Source of the DNA: Croceivirga sp.
GTDB taxonomy: Bacteria; Bacteroidota; Bacteroidia; Flavobacteriales; Flavobacteriaceae
DNA: 64,000 nucleotides
Assembly: GCA_028284285.1 (NCBI GenBank)
Contig: JANQSA010000002.1
Coordinates: 35,086 to 99,085 of the forward strand
Reading direction: 5' to 3'
In this document: one piece after another, positions 38,664 through 47,197 of the stretch
Layout of the letters: the number at the start of each line of letters is the position of its first letter
Position numbering within the stretch: position 1 is the stretch's first letter
Program-made: the position numbers and the translations under genes
The notes under the pieces: model-generated
The model's input: the letters and a program-made list of their open reading frames with translations, nothing else
Database searches by the model: none
What the model was told of the DNA's origin: nothing

Positions 38664-40550
38664 ATGACTACAGGTAAAATCAATGTCTCGGTAGACAATA
38701 TTTTTCCGCTTATTAAAAAGTTTTTGTACAGTGATCACGAGATTTTTCTCCGTGAGCTTATTTCCAATGCTACAGATGCCACTTTAAAATTGAAGCATCT
38801 TACGTCAATTGGAGAAGCAAAAGTAGACTACGGCGACCCCTTTATTGAGGTAAAAATAAATAAGGACAAAAAAGAAATCCGAATTATTGACCAGGGTATT
38901 GGAATGACCGGAGAGGAGGTGAAAAAATATATTAATGAGGTGGCTTTTTCCGGAGCTGAGGAGTTTTTAGACAAGTATAAAGATGCTGAAAAGGATGCCG
39001 GGATTATCGGCCATTTTGGACTTGGTTTCTATTCCGCTTTTATGGTAGCGGACAGGGTAGAGATCTTTACCAGGAGTTATAAAGATGAATCAGCCGTGCA
39101 TTGGTCTTGTGACGGTTCTCCTGAATTTGAGCTGGTAGAAACAGATAAAGCAGACCGGGGTACGGAAATAGTACTCCATATTGCAGAAGATTCCAAAGAG
39201 TTTTTGGAGGATTCAAGGATACGGGAATTGTTACGGAAGTATAATAAATTTATGCCGATTCCCATCAAATTCGGCACCAGAACGGAAACCCTGCCTAAGC
39301 CGGAAGACGCAAAAGAAGAAGATCCGGCCCCTACTAAGGAAGTAGACGATATTATCAATAACCCTACCCCTGCCTGGACCAAAAAGCCAACTGATCTTAA
39401 GGATGAGGATTACGGTAATTTTTACCGGGAATTATATCCCATGCAGTTTGAGGAGCCTTTGTTTAACATTCATTTGAATGTAGACTATCCTTTTAACCTT
39501 ACCGGAATCTTGTATTTCCCCAAACTTACTCATGATCTGAATATCCAGAAAGACAGAATACAGCTGTATCAAAATCAAGTATTTATTACGGATAATGTAG
39601 AAGGCATTGTTCCGGAGTTTCTCACTATGTTACGTGGGGTAATCGATTCCCCGGATATTCCGTTGAATGTCTCCCGGTCCTATCTTCAGGCCGATGGTGC
39701 TGTAAAGAAAATAGCTACCTACATCACTAAAAAAGTAGCCGATAAACTAAATTCCATTTTTAAAAATAATCGGGAAGATTTTGAAAAAAAGTGGAATGAT
39801 ATTAAGGTGGTTATCGAATACGGAATGCTTTCCGAAGATAAATTTTTTGAAAAAGCCGAAAAGTTTGCGCTCTACCCCACAGTGGATGGAGCATTCTACA
39901 CTTATGAGGAACTGGAAACTAAAATAAAGGACCATCAAACCGATAAGGACGATAAATTGGTGATCCTTTATGCTTCAGACAAGGAGGCGCAACACAGTTA
40001 TATTGAAGCGGCAAAGGCCAAAGGGTATGAGGTGCTGTTGTTAGACTCTCCTATTGTACCACATTTGATGCAAAAATTGGAAACTTCCAAGGAAAAGATC
40101 TCATTTGCCCGTGTGGATGCGGATCATATCGATAACCTCATCAAAAAAGAGGATACGGCAATTTCCAAAATGTCCGATGACGAGAAGGACAAGCTTAAGG
40201 GCGAAATTGAAAATGTGATCGGAGAAAAGGGATATACCATACAGATGGAAGCTATGGACAGCCAGGCACAGCCTTTTATCATTACAGAACCTGAGTTTAT
40301 GCGCCGTATGAAGGAGATGCAGCAAACCGGAGGTGGAGGTATGTTTGGGATGGGTAACATGCCGGACATGTTTAACCTCATCGTGAATACAAATCACGAT
40401 CTGGTGAACGAAATATTGCACACAAAAACCGCAAAGAAAAGAGAACGGCTGATCAACCAGTCGCTGGATTTAGCGCGTTTATCCAAAGGACTCCTAAAAG
40501 GAGAAGAACTAACGCAGTTTATTAGTCGTAGTTACGAGATGATCAAATAG
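38664..40550 (+). CDS. htpG: Molecular chaperone HtpG (bacterial Hsp90)
   Basis: 628 residues, the full Hsp90 length. GHKL ATPase domain: HEIFLRELISNATDATLKL (near residue 25), DQGIGMTGEEVKKYI (near 80) and IGHFGLGFYSAFMVAD (near 113). Middle domain with NVSRSYLQAD (near residue 335). An acidic, charged stretch (EDAKEEDPAPTKEVDD) near residue 215 is an insertion typical of Bacteroidota. Monocistronic with terminator. Confidence 0.98.
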   Translation: MTTGKINVSVDNIFPLIKKFLYSDHEIFLRELISNATDATLKLKHLTSIGEAKVDYGDPFIEVKINKDKKEIRIIDQGIGMTGEEVKKYINEVAFSGAEEFLDKYKDAEKDAGIIGHFGLGFYSAFMVADRVEIFTRSYKDESAVHWSCDGSPEFELVETDKADRGTEIVLHIAEDSKEFLEDSRIRELLRKYNKFMPIPIKFGTRTETLPKPEDAKEEDPAPTKEVDDIINNPTPAWTKKPTDLKDEDYGNFYRELYPMQFEEPLFNIHLNVDYPFNLTGILYFPKLTHDLNIQKDRIQLYQNQVFITDNVEGIVPEFLTMLRGVIDSPDIPLNVSRSYLQADGAVKKIATYITKKVADKLNSIFKNNREDFEKKWNDIKVVIEYGMLSEDKFFEKAEKFALYPTVDGAFYTYEELETKIKDHQTDKDDKLVILYASDKEAQHSYIEAAKAKGYEVLLLDSPIVPHLMQKLETSKEKISFARVDADHIDNLIKKEDTAISKMSDDEKDKLKGEIENVIGEKGYTIQMEAMDSQAQPFIITEPEFMRRMKEMQQTGGGGMFGMGNMPDMFNLIVNTNHDLVNEILHTKTAKKRERLINQSLDLARLSKGLLKGEELTQFISRSYEMIK

Positions 40551-40584
40551 GCCATCATTCCAATTTGGAATTCTTTATACATTG

Positions 40585-40620
40585 AACCGCTTTGTACAAA
40601 CAAAGCGGTTTTGTTTTTTT
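40585..40620 (+). terminator. htpG terminator
   Basis: AACCGCTTTG pairs with CAAAGCGGTT around TACAAA, followed by TTGTTTTTTT. 34 bp after the htpG stop. Confidence 0.88.
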
Positions 40621-40855
40621 ACGTTATTCGTTTTTAGAGGTAAAACTTCAAAAACAATTCAGGATACTCACGGCAAACGGTAGGGCAGTATATTGTTTGG
40701 TGAAAAATCTGCCGAAAGAGCTGAACTACCAAGAGCACTATGACCGAGCCGGGATACTGTTACGTTTTCCGAAAGTACCGTTTTGCCCGTTGCCGACCAG
40801 AGCTCAAAAGATAAAACCTAAATTGTGATTATCTTGTGAATAAATTGAATTTCCC
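40621..40855. other. Gap after the htpG terminator, no supported gene
   Basis: With the terminator this gap spans 305 bp. A short open frame in + frame runs out of the terminator stem with no start signal, so I do not call it. Nothing else is recognised. Confidence 0.5.
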
Positions 40856-42196
40856 GTGAGTAACGATTATAAAAGTCCTGCATTTAAAAAATTGCTTGAC
40901 TCTCTACAACAGCAAAGCTGGGAATTAGAACTTATTATATCCGGTTTTGCCATTTTTGGCCTTTTTACAGCCTACGAGCCACTAAAAGTGGAAATGGTAA
41001 ATGCGCAAAACAATGAGCAGATCTACCGTTTTGTCATCTACCTTGTAGTTTATGTGGCCTGTTCCATTCTTATTTTTAATCTATTGCTCCATGTAGTCCT
41101 CAGAGGGCTCTGGATAGGCGCCCTGGGATTGCGATATGTTTCAGGGGATATTGAATTTGAAAACCTTCGCTACAGCGAAAGCTTTAAAAAGTACCTTAAA
41201 AAACGTATTGTTTCATTTGACCGTTACATTGCCAATCTGGAGAACTACTGCAGTGTCCTTTTTGCCATTTCTTTCCTTCTTATTTTTTACGTTTTGGCCT
41301 TTACCATGGTCATGATCACTATTGTCCTGTTGGCCAATTACGTTATAGACAACGATGACCTCCCCGGATGGCTTTCTCAGGGAGTGGGAACGGTTCTCAT
41401 GGTTTTTTTGGCCTTTGGTATGTTCTTCGTTTTTTTCGATTTTATTACCCAGGGGCTCTTAAAAAGGAATAAGTGGGTCTCCCGCTTTTACTTCCCCATC
41501 TATTGGGTCTTTAGTTTTCTTACCTTATCCTTTTTATATCGTCCCCTGGTGTATAATTTCCTGGACAACAAATTCGGAAAGCGATTGATCTTATTGTTGA
41601 CACCTATTTACATTTTGATACTTTTTCTCACTGGAATAGAATACAGAAATTCCAATTACCTGGAAGACGATAGAAATTCCTCCTCCATTTTTGCTAACAA
41701 AGAGAACTATATGGACATGCTGGTCAAGGATAGTGATTATCCGGGAGAAGCGGTTATTCCATCCAAGGTAATAACCACCCCCTACCTCCAGGTGTTTATG
41801 CCATTTTCTGAAAGTATAGAGGAACGAATTTTTGCTTACAACGATTCATTAAAACCCCAAAAAGACAGAAGAGGACTATCTTCCAGTTTAAAGTTCAGTA
41901 CCAGTTGGAGTGATAAGGTTACCACCACACGACAAAAAGACAGCATTCGAAAAAAATACCTGGAAACCTTTAATACCATATATTCTTTTGAAATTGATTC
42001 CCTGAAAATGGATAGTGAATTTATAATTACCACCGATAACAAAGACCATTTGGGGTTTGAGACCTTCCTGAATGTTGAGGCGTTGGGAGAAGGCAAGCAT
42101 ATGCTGCGGCTTAAAAGAAAGCGCAGGGAAGACAGTACGGTTGTAGAGGTCACCCAGGAATCCATTCCCTTCTGGTATTTCAGGCATACTCCATGA
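40856..42196 (+). CDS. Unknown polytopic membrane protein
   Basis: 446 residues from GTG 40856. Six or so hydrophobic segments between residues 25 and 265 (for example LIISGFAIFGLFTAYEP, FVIYLVVYVACSILIFNLLL), with a cytoplasmic-looking basic loop, then a soluble C-terminal half of about 170 residues rich in charge (KRKRREDSTVVEV). No family recognised. ATGA-coupled to the DoxX-like gene. An alternative start further in is possible. Confidence 0.7.
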   Translation: MSNDYKSPAFKKLLDSLQQQSWELELIISGFAIFGLFTAYEPLKVEMVNAQNNEQIYRFVIYLVVYVACSILIFNLLLHVVLRGLWIGALGLRYVSGDIEFENLRYSESFKKYLKKRIVSFDRYIANLENYCSVLFAISFLLIFYVLAFTMVMITIVLLANYVIDNDDLPGWLSQGVGTVLMVFLAFGMFFVFFDFITQGLLKRNKWVSRFYFPIYWVFSFLTLSFLYRPLVYNFLDNKFGKRLILLLTPIYILILFLTGIEYRNSNYLEDDRNSSSIFANKENYMDMLVKDSDYPGEAVIPSKVITTPYLQVFMPFSESIEERIFAYNDSLKPQKDRRGLSSSLKFSTSWSDKVTTTRQKDSIRKKYLETFNTIYSFEIDSLKMDSEFIITTDNKDHLGFETFLNVEALGEGKHMLRLKRKRREDSTVVEVTQESIPFWYFRHTP

Positions 42197-42552
42197 ATGC
42201 TCCCTGGCACCTCTATCTCATGGCCGGCATGTACATTTTTGCAGGACTACTCCACTTCGTTTTTCCCAGGGCCTATTTGCGTATTATGCCAAAATATCTT
42301 CCATACCCTAAAAAGTTGGTGTACTGGAGTGGAGTTGCCGAGGTGGTGTTAGGTAGTGCCCTGTTTTGGCCAAAGACAAAAAATCCGGCTATTTATGGAA
42401 TTATACTCATGCTGGCCGTCTTTCTATCCGTACACTTTTATATGCTCTCCGGAAAGGAAGCTTCTGCCGGTGTACCCAAATGGATATTGTGGTTGCGAGT
42501 TCCTTTGCAATTTGGATTAATGTATTGGGCGTATGGGTATTTGCAGTTTTAA
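42193..42552 (+). CDS. DoxX-like membrane protein
   Basis: 119 residues, four hydrophobic segments, with MYIFAGLLHFVFPRAYLRIMPKYLPYPKKL and the SGVAEVVLGSALF block typical of the short DoxX/MauE-like family. ATGA overlap with the preceding membrane protein. The 3' end overlaps the convergent anti-sigma-like gene by 4 bp. Confidence 0.85.
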   Translation: MNAPWHLYLMAGMYIFAGLLHFVFPRAYLRIMPKYLPYPKKLVYWSGVAEVVLGSALFWPKTKNPAIYGIILMLAVFLSVHFYMLSGKEASAGVPKWILWLRVPLQFGLMYWAYGYLQF

Positions 42553-42947
42553 GCCATCCGACCCTGCAATTGTTTTTTCAACAAAATCACCTGAAAACCA
42601 ATCATGGCACTTAATGCTGCAAAAATATACCCTAAAGAATCTGCAAATCTAAGACCCGATGCAGCTTCTACAACCCAGGTATTGATGCCTTCAATACTAT
42701 GACTGTACTCTATTTGAGGAGATGCTATTCCCACCTGGCCCAATACAAAAAATGTACATCCTACAAAACAGCATCCCAGTAAAATCCATAGCCATTTGGG
42801 GATCAAGGCAGAATGCCTTAACCGTTCCACAGATTGTGGTTGCAGTTGGGCCATTACCTTTCTGGTAAAATCCGGAGAGGGGGACTCCAATTCATCCACA
42901 TCAAAAAGGGTACGCGTCCATTCTTCTAATGCCTTATCATCTTTCAT
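42549..42947 (-). CDS. Putative membrane anti-sigma factor
   Basis: 132 residues with an N-terminal soluble segment (MKDDKALEEWTRTLFDVDELESPSPDF) and two hydrophobic segments (IPKWLWILLGCCFVGCTFFVLG; IFAALSAMIGFQVILL). The start overlaps the ECF sigma gene by 11 bp, the usual position of the cognate anti-sigma factor. No recognisable zinc anti-sigma motif, so the role is inferred from position and topology. Confidence 0.65.
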   Translation of the reverse strand: MKDDKALEEWTRTLFDVDELESPSPDFTRKVMAQLQPQSVERLRHSALIPKWLWILLGCCFVGCTFFVLGQVGIASPQIEYSHSIEGINTWVVEAASGLRFADSLGYIFAALSAMIGFQVILLKKQLQGRMA

Positions 42948-43515
42948 AATTAGTAATGATTTCTGGTTCTAAATATTCCTTGACAATTTTTGCCAATCTA
43001 GCACGAGCACGAAACAATCCTACCTTCACCGCACTTTCTTTCATTTTTAAAATTCTTCCCAACTCATTGAGGTTCTTCTCTTCAAAATAGAACAATGTGA
43101 GTAAAGCAGCATCCTTTGGCGCTAATTTTTGCACACATGCTCGTATCAATTCCTGTCTTTCCGATCTTACCATGTTATCCAGGGCATTGTCCATACTACC
43201 TACTTCAAAACCATTCATCTCCTCAATGGCAACATTTTGTCTATCTTGACTTCTTCTTTTCAACCTGTCCAAACAAGTATTATAGGCTATCCGGTAAATC
43301 CAGGTAGATAGCTTTGATTCTCCTTTAAATTTTTTTAAGGACTTAAATACCTTAATAAAAGTATCCTGTGCCACTTCTTCCGCTTCTTCGGTATTTTTCA
43401 ACATTCTTAATGCCACCGTAAATACCACATTCTTATACCGGTCCACTAATCTGGCAAATTCTTTTGCATCTCCACCCAGGATAGCAGTAATATTAGGTTG
43501 GTTGTCCTCTCTCAT
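42937..43515 (-). CDS. ECF RNA polymerase sigma factor
   Basis: 192 residues. Region 2: LVDRYKNVVFTVALRMLKNTEEAEEVAQDTFIKVFKSL (near residues 22-60) followed by KFKGESKLSTWIYRIAYNTCLD; region 4: KLAPKDAALLTLFYFEEKNLNELGRILKMKESAVKVGLFRARARL (near residues 130-175). Likely autoregulated: a GTAAC-N17-CGTC promoter ends 10 bp before its ATG. Its cognate anti-sigma is the next gene. Confidence 0.93.
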   Translation of the reverse strand: MREDNQPNITAILGGDAKEFARLVDRYKNVVFTVALRMLKNTEEAEEVAQDTFIKVFKSLKKFKGESKLSTWIYRIAYNTCLDRLKRRSQDRQNVAIEEMNGFEVGSMDNALDNMVRSERQELIRACVQKLAPKDAALLTLFYFEEKNLNELGRILKMKESAVKVGLFRARARLAKIVKEYLEPEIITNYER

Positions 43516-43525
43516 TGTATAATTT

Positions 43526-43551
43526 GACGATAGTCTTCTGCAAAAGGTTAC
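43526..43551 (-). promoter_or_regulatory. ECF-type promoter for the sigma operon
   Basis: On the - strand: GTAACCTTTT, 12 bases, CGTC followed by AAA. It mirrors the divergent promoter at 43578-43606 base for base in the conserved blocks and in spacing (17 bases between GTAAC and CGTC). The start codon is only 10 bp beyond CGTC, so the transcript would be almost leaderless. Confidence 0.75.
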
Positions 43552-43577
43552 TTAAAACTAAAAAAACTTAGCGAAGT

Positions 43578-43606
43578 GTAACCTTTTCCGGAAATCCACC
43601 GTCCAA
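43578..43606 (+). promoter_or_regulatory. ECF-type promoter for the DUF6249 gene
   Basis: GTAACCTTTT, 12 bases, CGTCCAA, same blocks and spacing as the promoter facing the sigma gene. It lies 43 bp before the ATG at 43649. Two independent spacers with the same conserved ends make a chance match unlikely. Confidence 0.78.
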
Positions 43607-43648
43607 AGGAGCAAATGAGTTTATTTATCAATTAAAACAACAACAATT

Positions 43649-43999
43649 ATGGCAGCAGCAATACTAATTCCGGTGAGTTTTTTCCTTACGATTTTTGCAA
43701 TACTGTACCTGTACTTTTCTACAAGGAACAGGGAGCGTTTGGCACTAATTGAAAAAGGGGTAGACGCCAACGTTTTTGTACGAACCAAATCCCCGGGATA
43801 TGTTCCCTCCTGGAAAATATTCCTCATCAATTTCGCCATCTTACTTATCAGTGTAGGGGTGGCCATCTTCTTAGCGGCTACCCTGGTAGAAATATTGGGA
43901 GTATATGAAGAAGTAGCCTATCCGGGAACCATTATCACCTTAGCCGGTGTAGGACTATTAGCGGGCTACAGTGTTACAAAAAATCTGGAGAAAGCATAA
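43649..43999 (+). CDS. DUF6249 membrane protein, likely ECF target
   Basis: 116 residues, two or three hydrophobic segments (ILIPVSFFLTIFAILYLYF; WKIFLINFAILLISVGVAIFLA; GTIITLAGVGLLAGYSV) with the DUF6249 block STRNRERLALIEKGVD. Divergent to the ECF sigma factor and sharing its promoter type, so the sigma factor probably controls it. Function unknown. Confidence 0.85.
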   Translation: MAAAILIPVSFFLTIFAILYLYFSTRNRERLALIEKGVDANVFVRTKSPGYVPSWKIFLINFAILLISVGVAIFLAATLVEILGVYEEVAYPGTIITLAGVGLLAGYSVTKNLEKA

Positions 44000-44023
44000 C
44001 AAACCTCAACCATAGTTTACTTC

Positions 44024-44053
44024 AAAAACCACCGAAGCAATCGGTGGTTTTTT
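44024..44053 (+). terminator. Terminator after DUF6249 gene
   Basis: AAAACCACCGA pairs with TCGGTGGTTTT around AGCAA, followed by TTTTTT. 25 bp after the DUF6249 stop. Confidence 0.85.
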
Positions 44054-44066
44054 ATATCTTCCTGTT

Positions 44067-44699
44067 GTGAAAGTCATCAGTACCAATGTTGCAGAACCCG
44101 TAACCGTACTTTGGAGGGGAAGGCAAATACAAACGGGAATTTATAAACATCCCACCCAAACTCCTATTTTTTTGGGCAAAGAAGAGGTAACCCATGATAC
44201 TGTGGTGGATAGAAAGCGCCATGGCGGAGTGTATAAGGCATGTTATCTTTTCTCTTCGGATTATTATGATCACTGGAAGGAAAACTATCCTTCCTTGGAT
44301 TGGGATTGGGGAATGTTTGGAGAGAATTTGACGGTTGAAGGGCTGGATGAAAACCAACTTTGTATTGGGGATATTTATAAAGTAGGCAGTGCCGTAGTGC
44401 AGGTGACAGAGCCCCGACAGCCCTGTTATAAACTGGGAATAAAATTTGGAACGCAACAGGTCCTACGGGAGTTTATTGATTTCGGACATCCGGGCACTTA
44501 TGTCCGCATCTTAACCCAGGGTAATGTAGCTGCAGGGGATGTACTGGAACTGCTCACCCCATCTCAATCTCCTTTAACGGTGCAACAGTTCAATCAATTG
44601 GTTAATCGAAAATCTACAAATACCGAATGGATCAAATGGGCTATTGCCAATGAAAACATCCGTGCGGAAAAAAGAGAACAACTAAAAAAAATGCTATAA
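44067..44699 (+). CDS. MOSC domain protein (YiiM-like)
   Basis: 210 residues from GTG 44067, 14 bp after the terminator. MOSC motifs: RKRHGGVYKACYLFSSDYY, MFGENLTVEGLDENQLCIGD and VTEPRQPCYKLGIKFG with the catalytic Cys near residue 120. MOSC proteins bind molybdenum cofactor or sulfur carriers; YiiM relatives reduce N-hydroxylated bases. Start codon GTG is the first in-frame candidate after the terminator. Confidence 0.88.
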   Translation: MKVISTNVAEPVTVLWRGRQIQTGIYKHPTQTPIFLGKEEVTHDTVVDRKRHGGVYKACYLFSSDYYDHWKENYPSLDWDWGMFGENLTVEGLDENQLCIGDIYKVGSAVVQVTEPRQPCYKLGIKFGTQQVLREFIDFGHPGTYVRILTQGNVAAGDVLELLTPSQSPLTVQQFNQLVNRKSTNTEWIKWAIANENIRAEKREQLKKML

Positions 44700-44746
44700 A
44701 ACTCATTTAAACTTTTTTGATTGAAGCGAAAAAGTTTAAATGAGTT
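44700..44746. repeat. Long inverted repeat after MOSC gene
   Basis: Two 18-bp arms (AACTCATTTAAACTTTTT and its reverse complement) around an 11-base spacer, starting directly at the MOSC stop. The arms are AT-rich and lack a T-run; probably a bidirectional transcription stop with the hairpin at 44756. Confidence 0.6.
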
Positions 44747-44755
44747 CATAAAAAA

Positions 44756-44775
44756 CCCTGATGTTTCCATCAGGG
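44756..44775 (-). terminator. Terminator of the small secreted protein gene
   Basis: CCCTGATG pairs with CATCAGGG around TTTC; the A-tract at 44749-44755 gives a T-run on the - strand. Confidence 0.85.
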
Positions 44776-44807
44776 CTTCCTACTGAAATAAATTAACTAA
44801 ATGCAAA

Positions 44808-45179
44808 CTACTTTACTTCTACTACTTCTTTGAAGGTTTCATTGTTATCTACTACTAGAACAGTGTATTCGTTCTCAAAAGCATTTTCAAAATTGAATGC
44901 TTTTTCGATAACCAATTCCCCTTTTACAGTTTCAATGTATACTACTCTACCTTCACTATCTACAATTTTGATAGTTACTTTCTCCTGATCCAGATTCAAT
45001 AAGTTCATAAACAACTTGTCCCCTTTTTTTGTAAATACAGGATCCAATTCAACAGTGATCAGGTTTCTTTCTACCTCGCTTACTTTTTTTCCAAAAGTAC
45101 CTTTAGGTCCGTTAGCCAAGCCTGCTACTCCGGCAAACATTAGGGCTACAACTACTGCGTTTCTTACGATTGATTTCAT
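44808..45179 (-). CDS. Secreted protein of unknown function (123 aa)
   Basis: 123 residues: signal peptide MKSIVRNAVVVALMFAGVAGLA, then a mostly beta-strand mature part (TIKIVDSEGRVVYIETVKGELVI) similar in style to Bacteroidota T9SS-linked or DUF3244-type beta-sandwich proteins, without a clear domain match. Monocistronic with its own promoter and terminator. Confidence 0.75.
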   Translation of the reverse strand: MKSIVRNAVVVALMFAGVAGLANGPKGTFGKKVSEVERNLITVELDPVFTKKGDKLFMNLLNLDQEKVTIKIVDSEGRVVYIETVKGELVIEKAFNFENAFENEYTVLVVDNNETFKEVVEVK

Positions 45180-45214
45180 AACACTCGTTTTTTTGATGTT
45201 TAAATTTTACGGTA

Positions 45215-45241
45215 CAAACATACACCCAACGGCGGCCCCAA
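45215..45241 (-). promoter_or_regulatory. Promoter of the small secreted protein gene
   Basis: Reads TTG, 16 bases, TATGTTTG on the - strand. The -7 box matches TAnnTTTG; the spacing is one base below the usual 17. Confidence 0.55.
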
Positions 45242-45377
45242 TTCTACTACAGGTTTTTCCACTTTCTATGGTATTTTAACCCTAATACCCTGTTAAATCT
45301 TCTTAAAAGGTAATTTGTAACACTTTTTGGGTAATTTTGCATAGTTTGTAAGAATCCGACCGCAGTAATTTTACCGT

Positions 45378-46268
45378 ATGTATACTGTTATGGAACCAAA
45401 AAAGCAGAAACCTACTTTAGAAGCTATTGAGCCCAATTTTGGTAACTCTTTTGCTTATAATACCTACGATCAGAATAGTACCAAAAATCACACGGTTTGG
45501 CATTATCATCCGGAGATTGAATTGGTTTATGTAAACGGTGGCACCGGAAAACGGCAAATAGGTAGTCATGTTTCCTACTACCGGGACGGAGATTTGATCT
45601 TGATAGGCTCCAATCTTCCCCATTGTGGATTTATGGATAAAAATACCGGCAACAAACGCCAGACCGTAATTCATATGAAGGAGGACTTTTTAGGGAATCA
45701 TTTTTTTGATATCCCTGAAATGGCTAAAATTCAAAAACTGCTCGATATTGCCAAAAGCGGTATTGCCTTTAGCGGCAGGACCAAAACCAAGATCGGTGAA
45801 AAATTGGAGGTAATGGAATACCAGTCGGATTTTCAGCGTTTACTATCCATCCTTAATGTTTTGAATGAACTGGGGAATTCGGAAGAATATAAAGTGCTTA
45901 ATGCAGATGGTTTTACCATGCAAAGCGAATTGAAAGACAACGATCGGATTAATGTGGTATTCAATTATGTGAAGGCCAATTTTAAACAGCCCATAAGCCT
46001 GGAAGAAATTGCCGATACGGTGAGCATGACCGTACCCTCTTTCTGTCGGTATTTCAAAAAAATCACCAATAAGACGTTTACACAGTTTGTAAACGAATAT
46101 CGTTTGGTACATGCCTCCAAATTACTGGCGGAACAACCAATGAGTATTACTGAGGTTTGTTTTGAAAGCGGATTTAACAATTTTTCGCACTTCAATAAGT
46201 CCTTTAAGGCTTTTACCGGTCAAAATCCTTCGGAATACCGCAACCAGCTTAAAAAAGTATTGCAGTAA
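45378..46268 (+). CDS. AraC-family transcriptional regulator with cupin sensor
   Basis: 296 residues. N-terminal AraC-type cupin (HTVWHYHPEIELVYVNGGTG; HVSYYRDGDLILIGSNLPHCG) and a C-terminal double helix-turn-helix from near residue 195 (ISLEEIADTVSMTVPSFCRYFKKITNKTFTQFVNEYRL ... ITEVCFESGFNNFSHFNKSFKAFTGQNPSEYR). ATG at 45390 is an alternative start. Directly abuts alkB with no gap, so they form one unit. A TAATTTTG -7 box lies at 45332-45339, without a well-placed -33. Confidence 0.93.
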   Translation: MYTVMEPKKQKPTLEAIEPNFGNSFAYNTYDQNSTKNHTVWHYHPEIELVYVNGGTGKRQIGSHVSYYRDGDLILIGSNLPHCGFMDKNTGNKRQTVIHMKEDFLGNHFFDIPEMAKIQKLLDIAKSGIAFSGRTKTKIGEKLEVMEYQSDFQRLLSILNVLNELGNSEEYKVLNADGFTMQSELKDNDRINVVFNYVKANFKQPISLEEIADTVSMTVPSFCRYFKKITNKTFTQFVNEYRLVHASKLLAEQPMSITEVCFESGFNNFSHFNKSFKAFTGQNPSEYRNQLKKVLQ

Positions 46269-46865
46269 ATGCAGCTGTTTCCTGAAAAGATCGATCTGGA
46301 GTTGCCGGATGCTGACATTACCTATTTTTCCAACTTCTTCCCACCGAAAGTGGCGGACAGGTATTTTGAAACCTTACGGGCTACCACTCCCTGGCAACAG
46401 GATAATATTACCATTTTTGGGAAAACCTATTTGCAACCCCGGCTTACAGCACTCTTCGGGAACAATGGGAAAGTCTACTCCTATTCCAATATTATTATGC
46501 ATCCGCATGCCTTTAGTACCCCCTTGCAAACCATAAAAGAAACGGTTGAACACGCTGCAGGAGTGTCTTTTACCACCTGTTTATTAAATCTGTACCGGGA
46601 TGGAAAAGACAGCAACGGCTGGCATGCCGACGACGAAAAGGAACTGGGTGTAAATCCGGTCATTGCTTCGGTTTCCTTTGGAGAACCCCGTTTTTTTCAC
46701 CTGCGACATAAGCAAGACAGGGCCTTAAAACACAAACTGCTATTGCAGCACGGTAGTCTACTGCTTATGCAAGGGCCTACCCAGCATTTCTGGCAACATC
46801 AAATCCCTAAAACTGCCAAAAAAGTAGGGGAACGTATCAATTTAACCTTTCGGATCATTCAATAA
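46269..46865 (+). CDS. AlkB-type DNA dealkylase (2OG/Fe(II) oxygenase)
   Basis: 198 residues. Fe/2OG motifs: HxD in GWHADDEKELG (near residue 119), distal His in TQHFWQHQIPKT (near residue 175-180) and the 2OG-binding Arg in RINLTFRII at the end. Oxidatively removes alkyl groups from bases; the size and NLYRDGKDSNGWHADDE context are nearest the ALKBH2/3-like group. Starts the base after the AraC gene stop. Confidence 0.92.
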   Translation: MQLFPEKIDLELPDADITYFSNFFPPKVADRYFETLRATTPWQQDNITIFGKTYLQPRLTALFGNNGKVYSYSNIIMHPHAFSTPLQTIKETVEHAAGVSFTTCLLNLYRDGKDSNGWHADDEKELGVNPVIASVSFGEPRFFHLRHKQDRALKHKLLLQHGSLLLMQGPTQHFWQHQIPKTAKKVGERINLTFRIIQ

Positions 46866-46918
46866 TCCAATACACCGTTTAAAGAAAACCGCATATCTTC
46901 CGTTAAATTCGCAAGGCT

Positions 46919-47197
46919 ATGAAAAAAGAACTCACCGAACGGGACATTGACCGTATTATTGAAATGGCCTGGGAAGACCGTACTCCTTTTGAAGCCATTC
47001 GTTTTCAATTTGGGATTTCGGAACAGCAAACCATCGAAATTATGCGAAGGGAAATGAAATCCAGTAGTTTTAGAATGTGGCGGGAACGGGTTCAGGGTCG
47101 CAAAACAAAACACGCTAAATTACGAAACGATGAGGTGGATCGTTTTAAGTGTAGCCGGCAACGTGCTATCACGGGAAATAAAATCTCCAAGCGGTAA
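46919..47197 (+). CDS. DUF2805/TIGR03643 family protein
   Basis: 92 residues: LTERDIDRIIEMAWEDRTPFEAI, FQFGISEQQTIEIMRREMKSSSFRMW and a basic C-terminus (RKTKHAKLRN). This is the TIGR03643 signature, a short probable DNA-binding protein common in marine bacteria. The C-terminus is longer than usual. Function unknown. Confidence 0.85.
   Translation: MKKELTERDIDRIIEMAWEDRTPFEAIRFQFGISEQQTIEIMRREMKSSSFRMWRERVQGRKTKHAKLRNDEVDRFKCSRQRAITGNKISKR

Noticed and set aside
40592..40828. 78-codon open frame on the + strand after htpG
   Set aside because: It begins inside the htpG terminator stem, has no ribosome-binding signal and encodes no recognisable family; likely chance.
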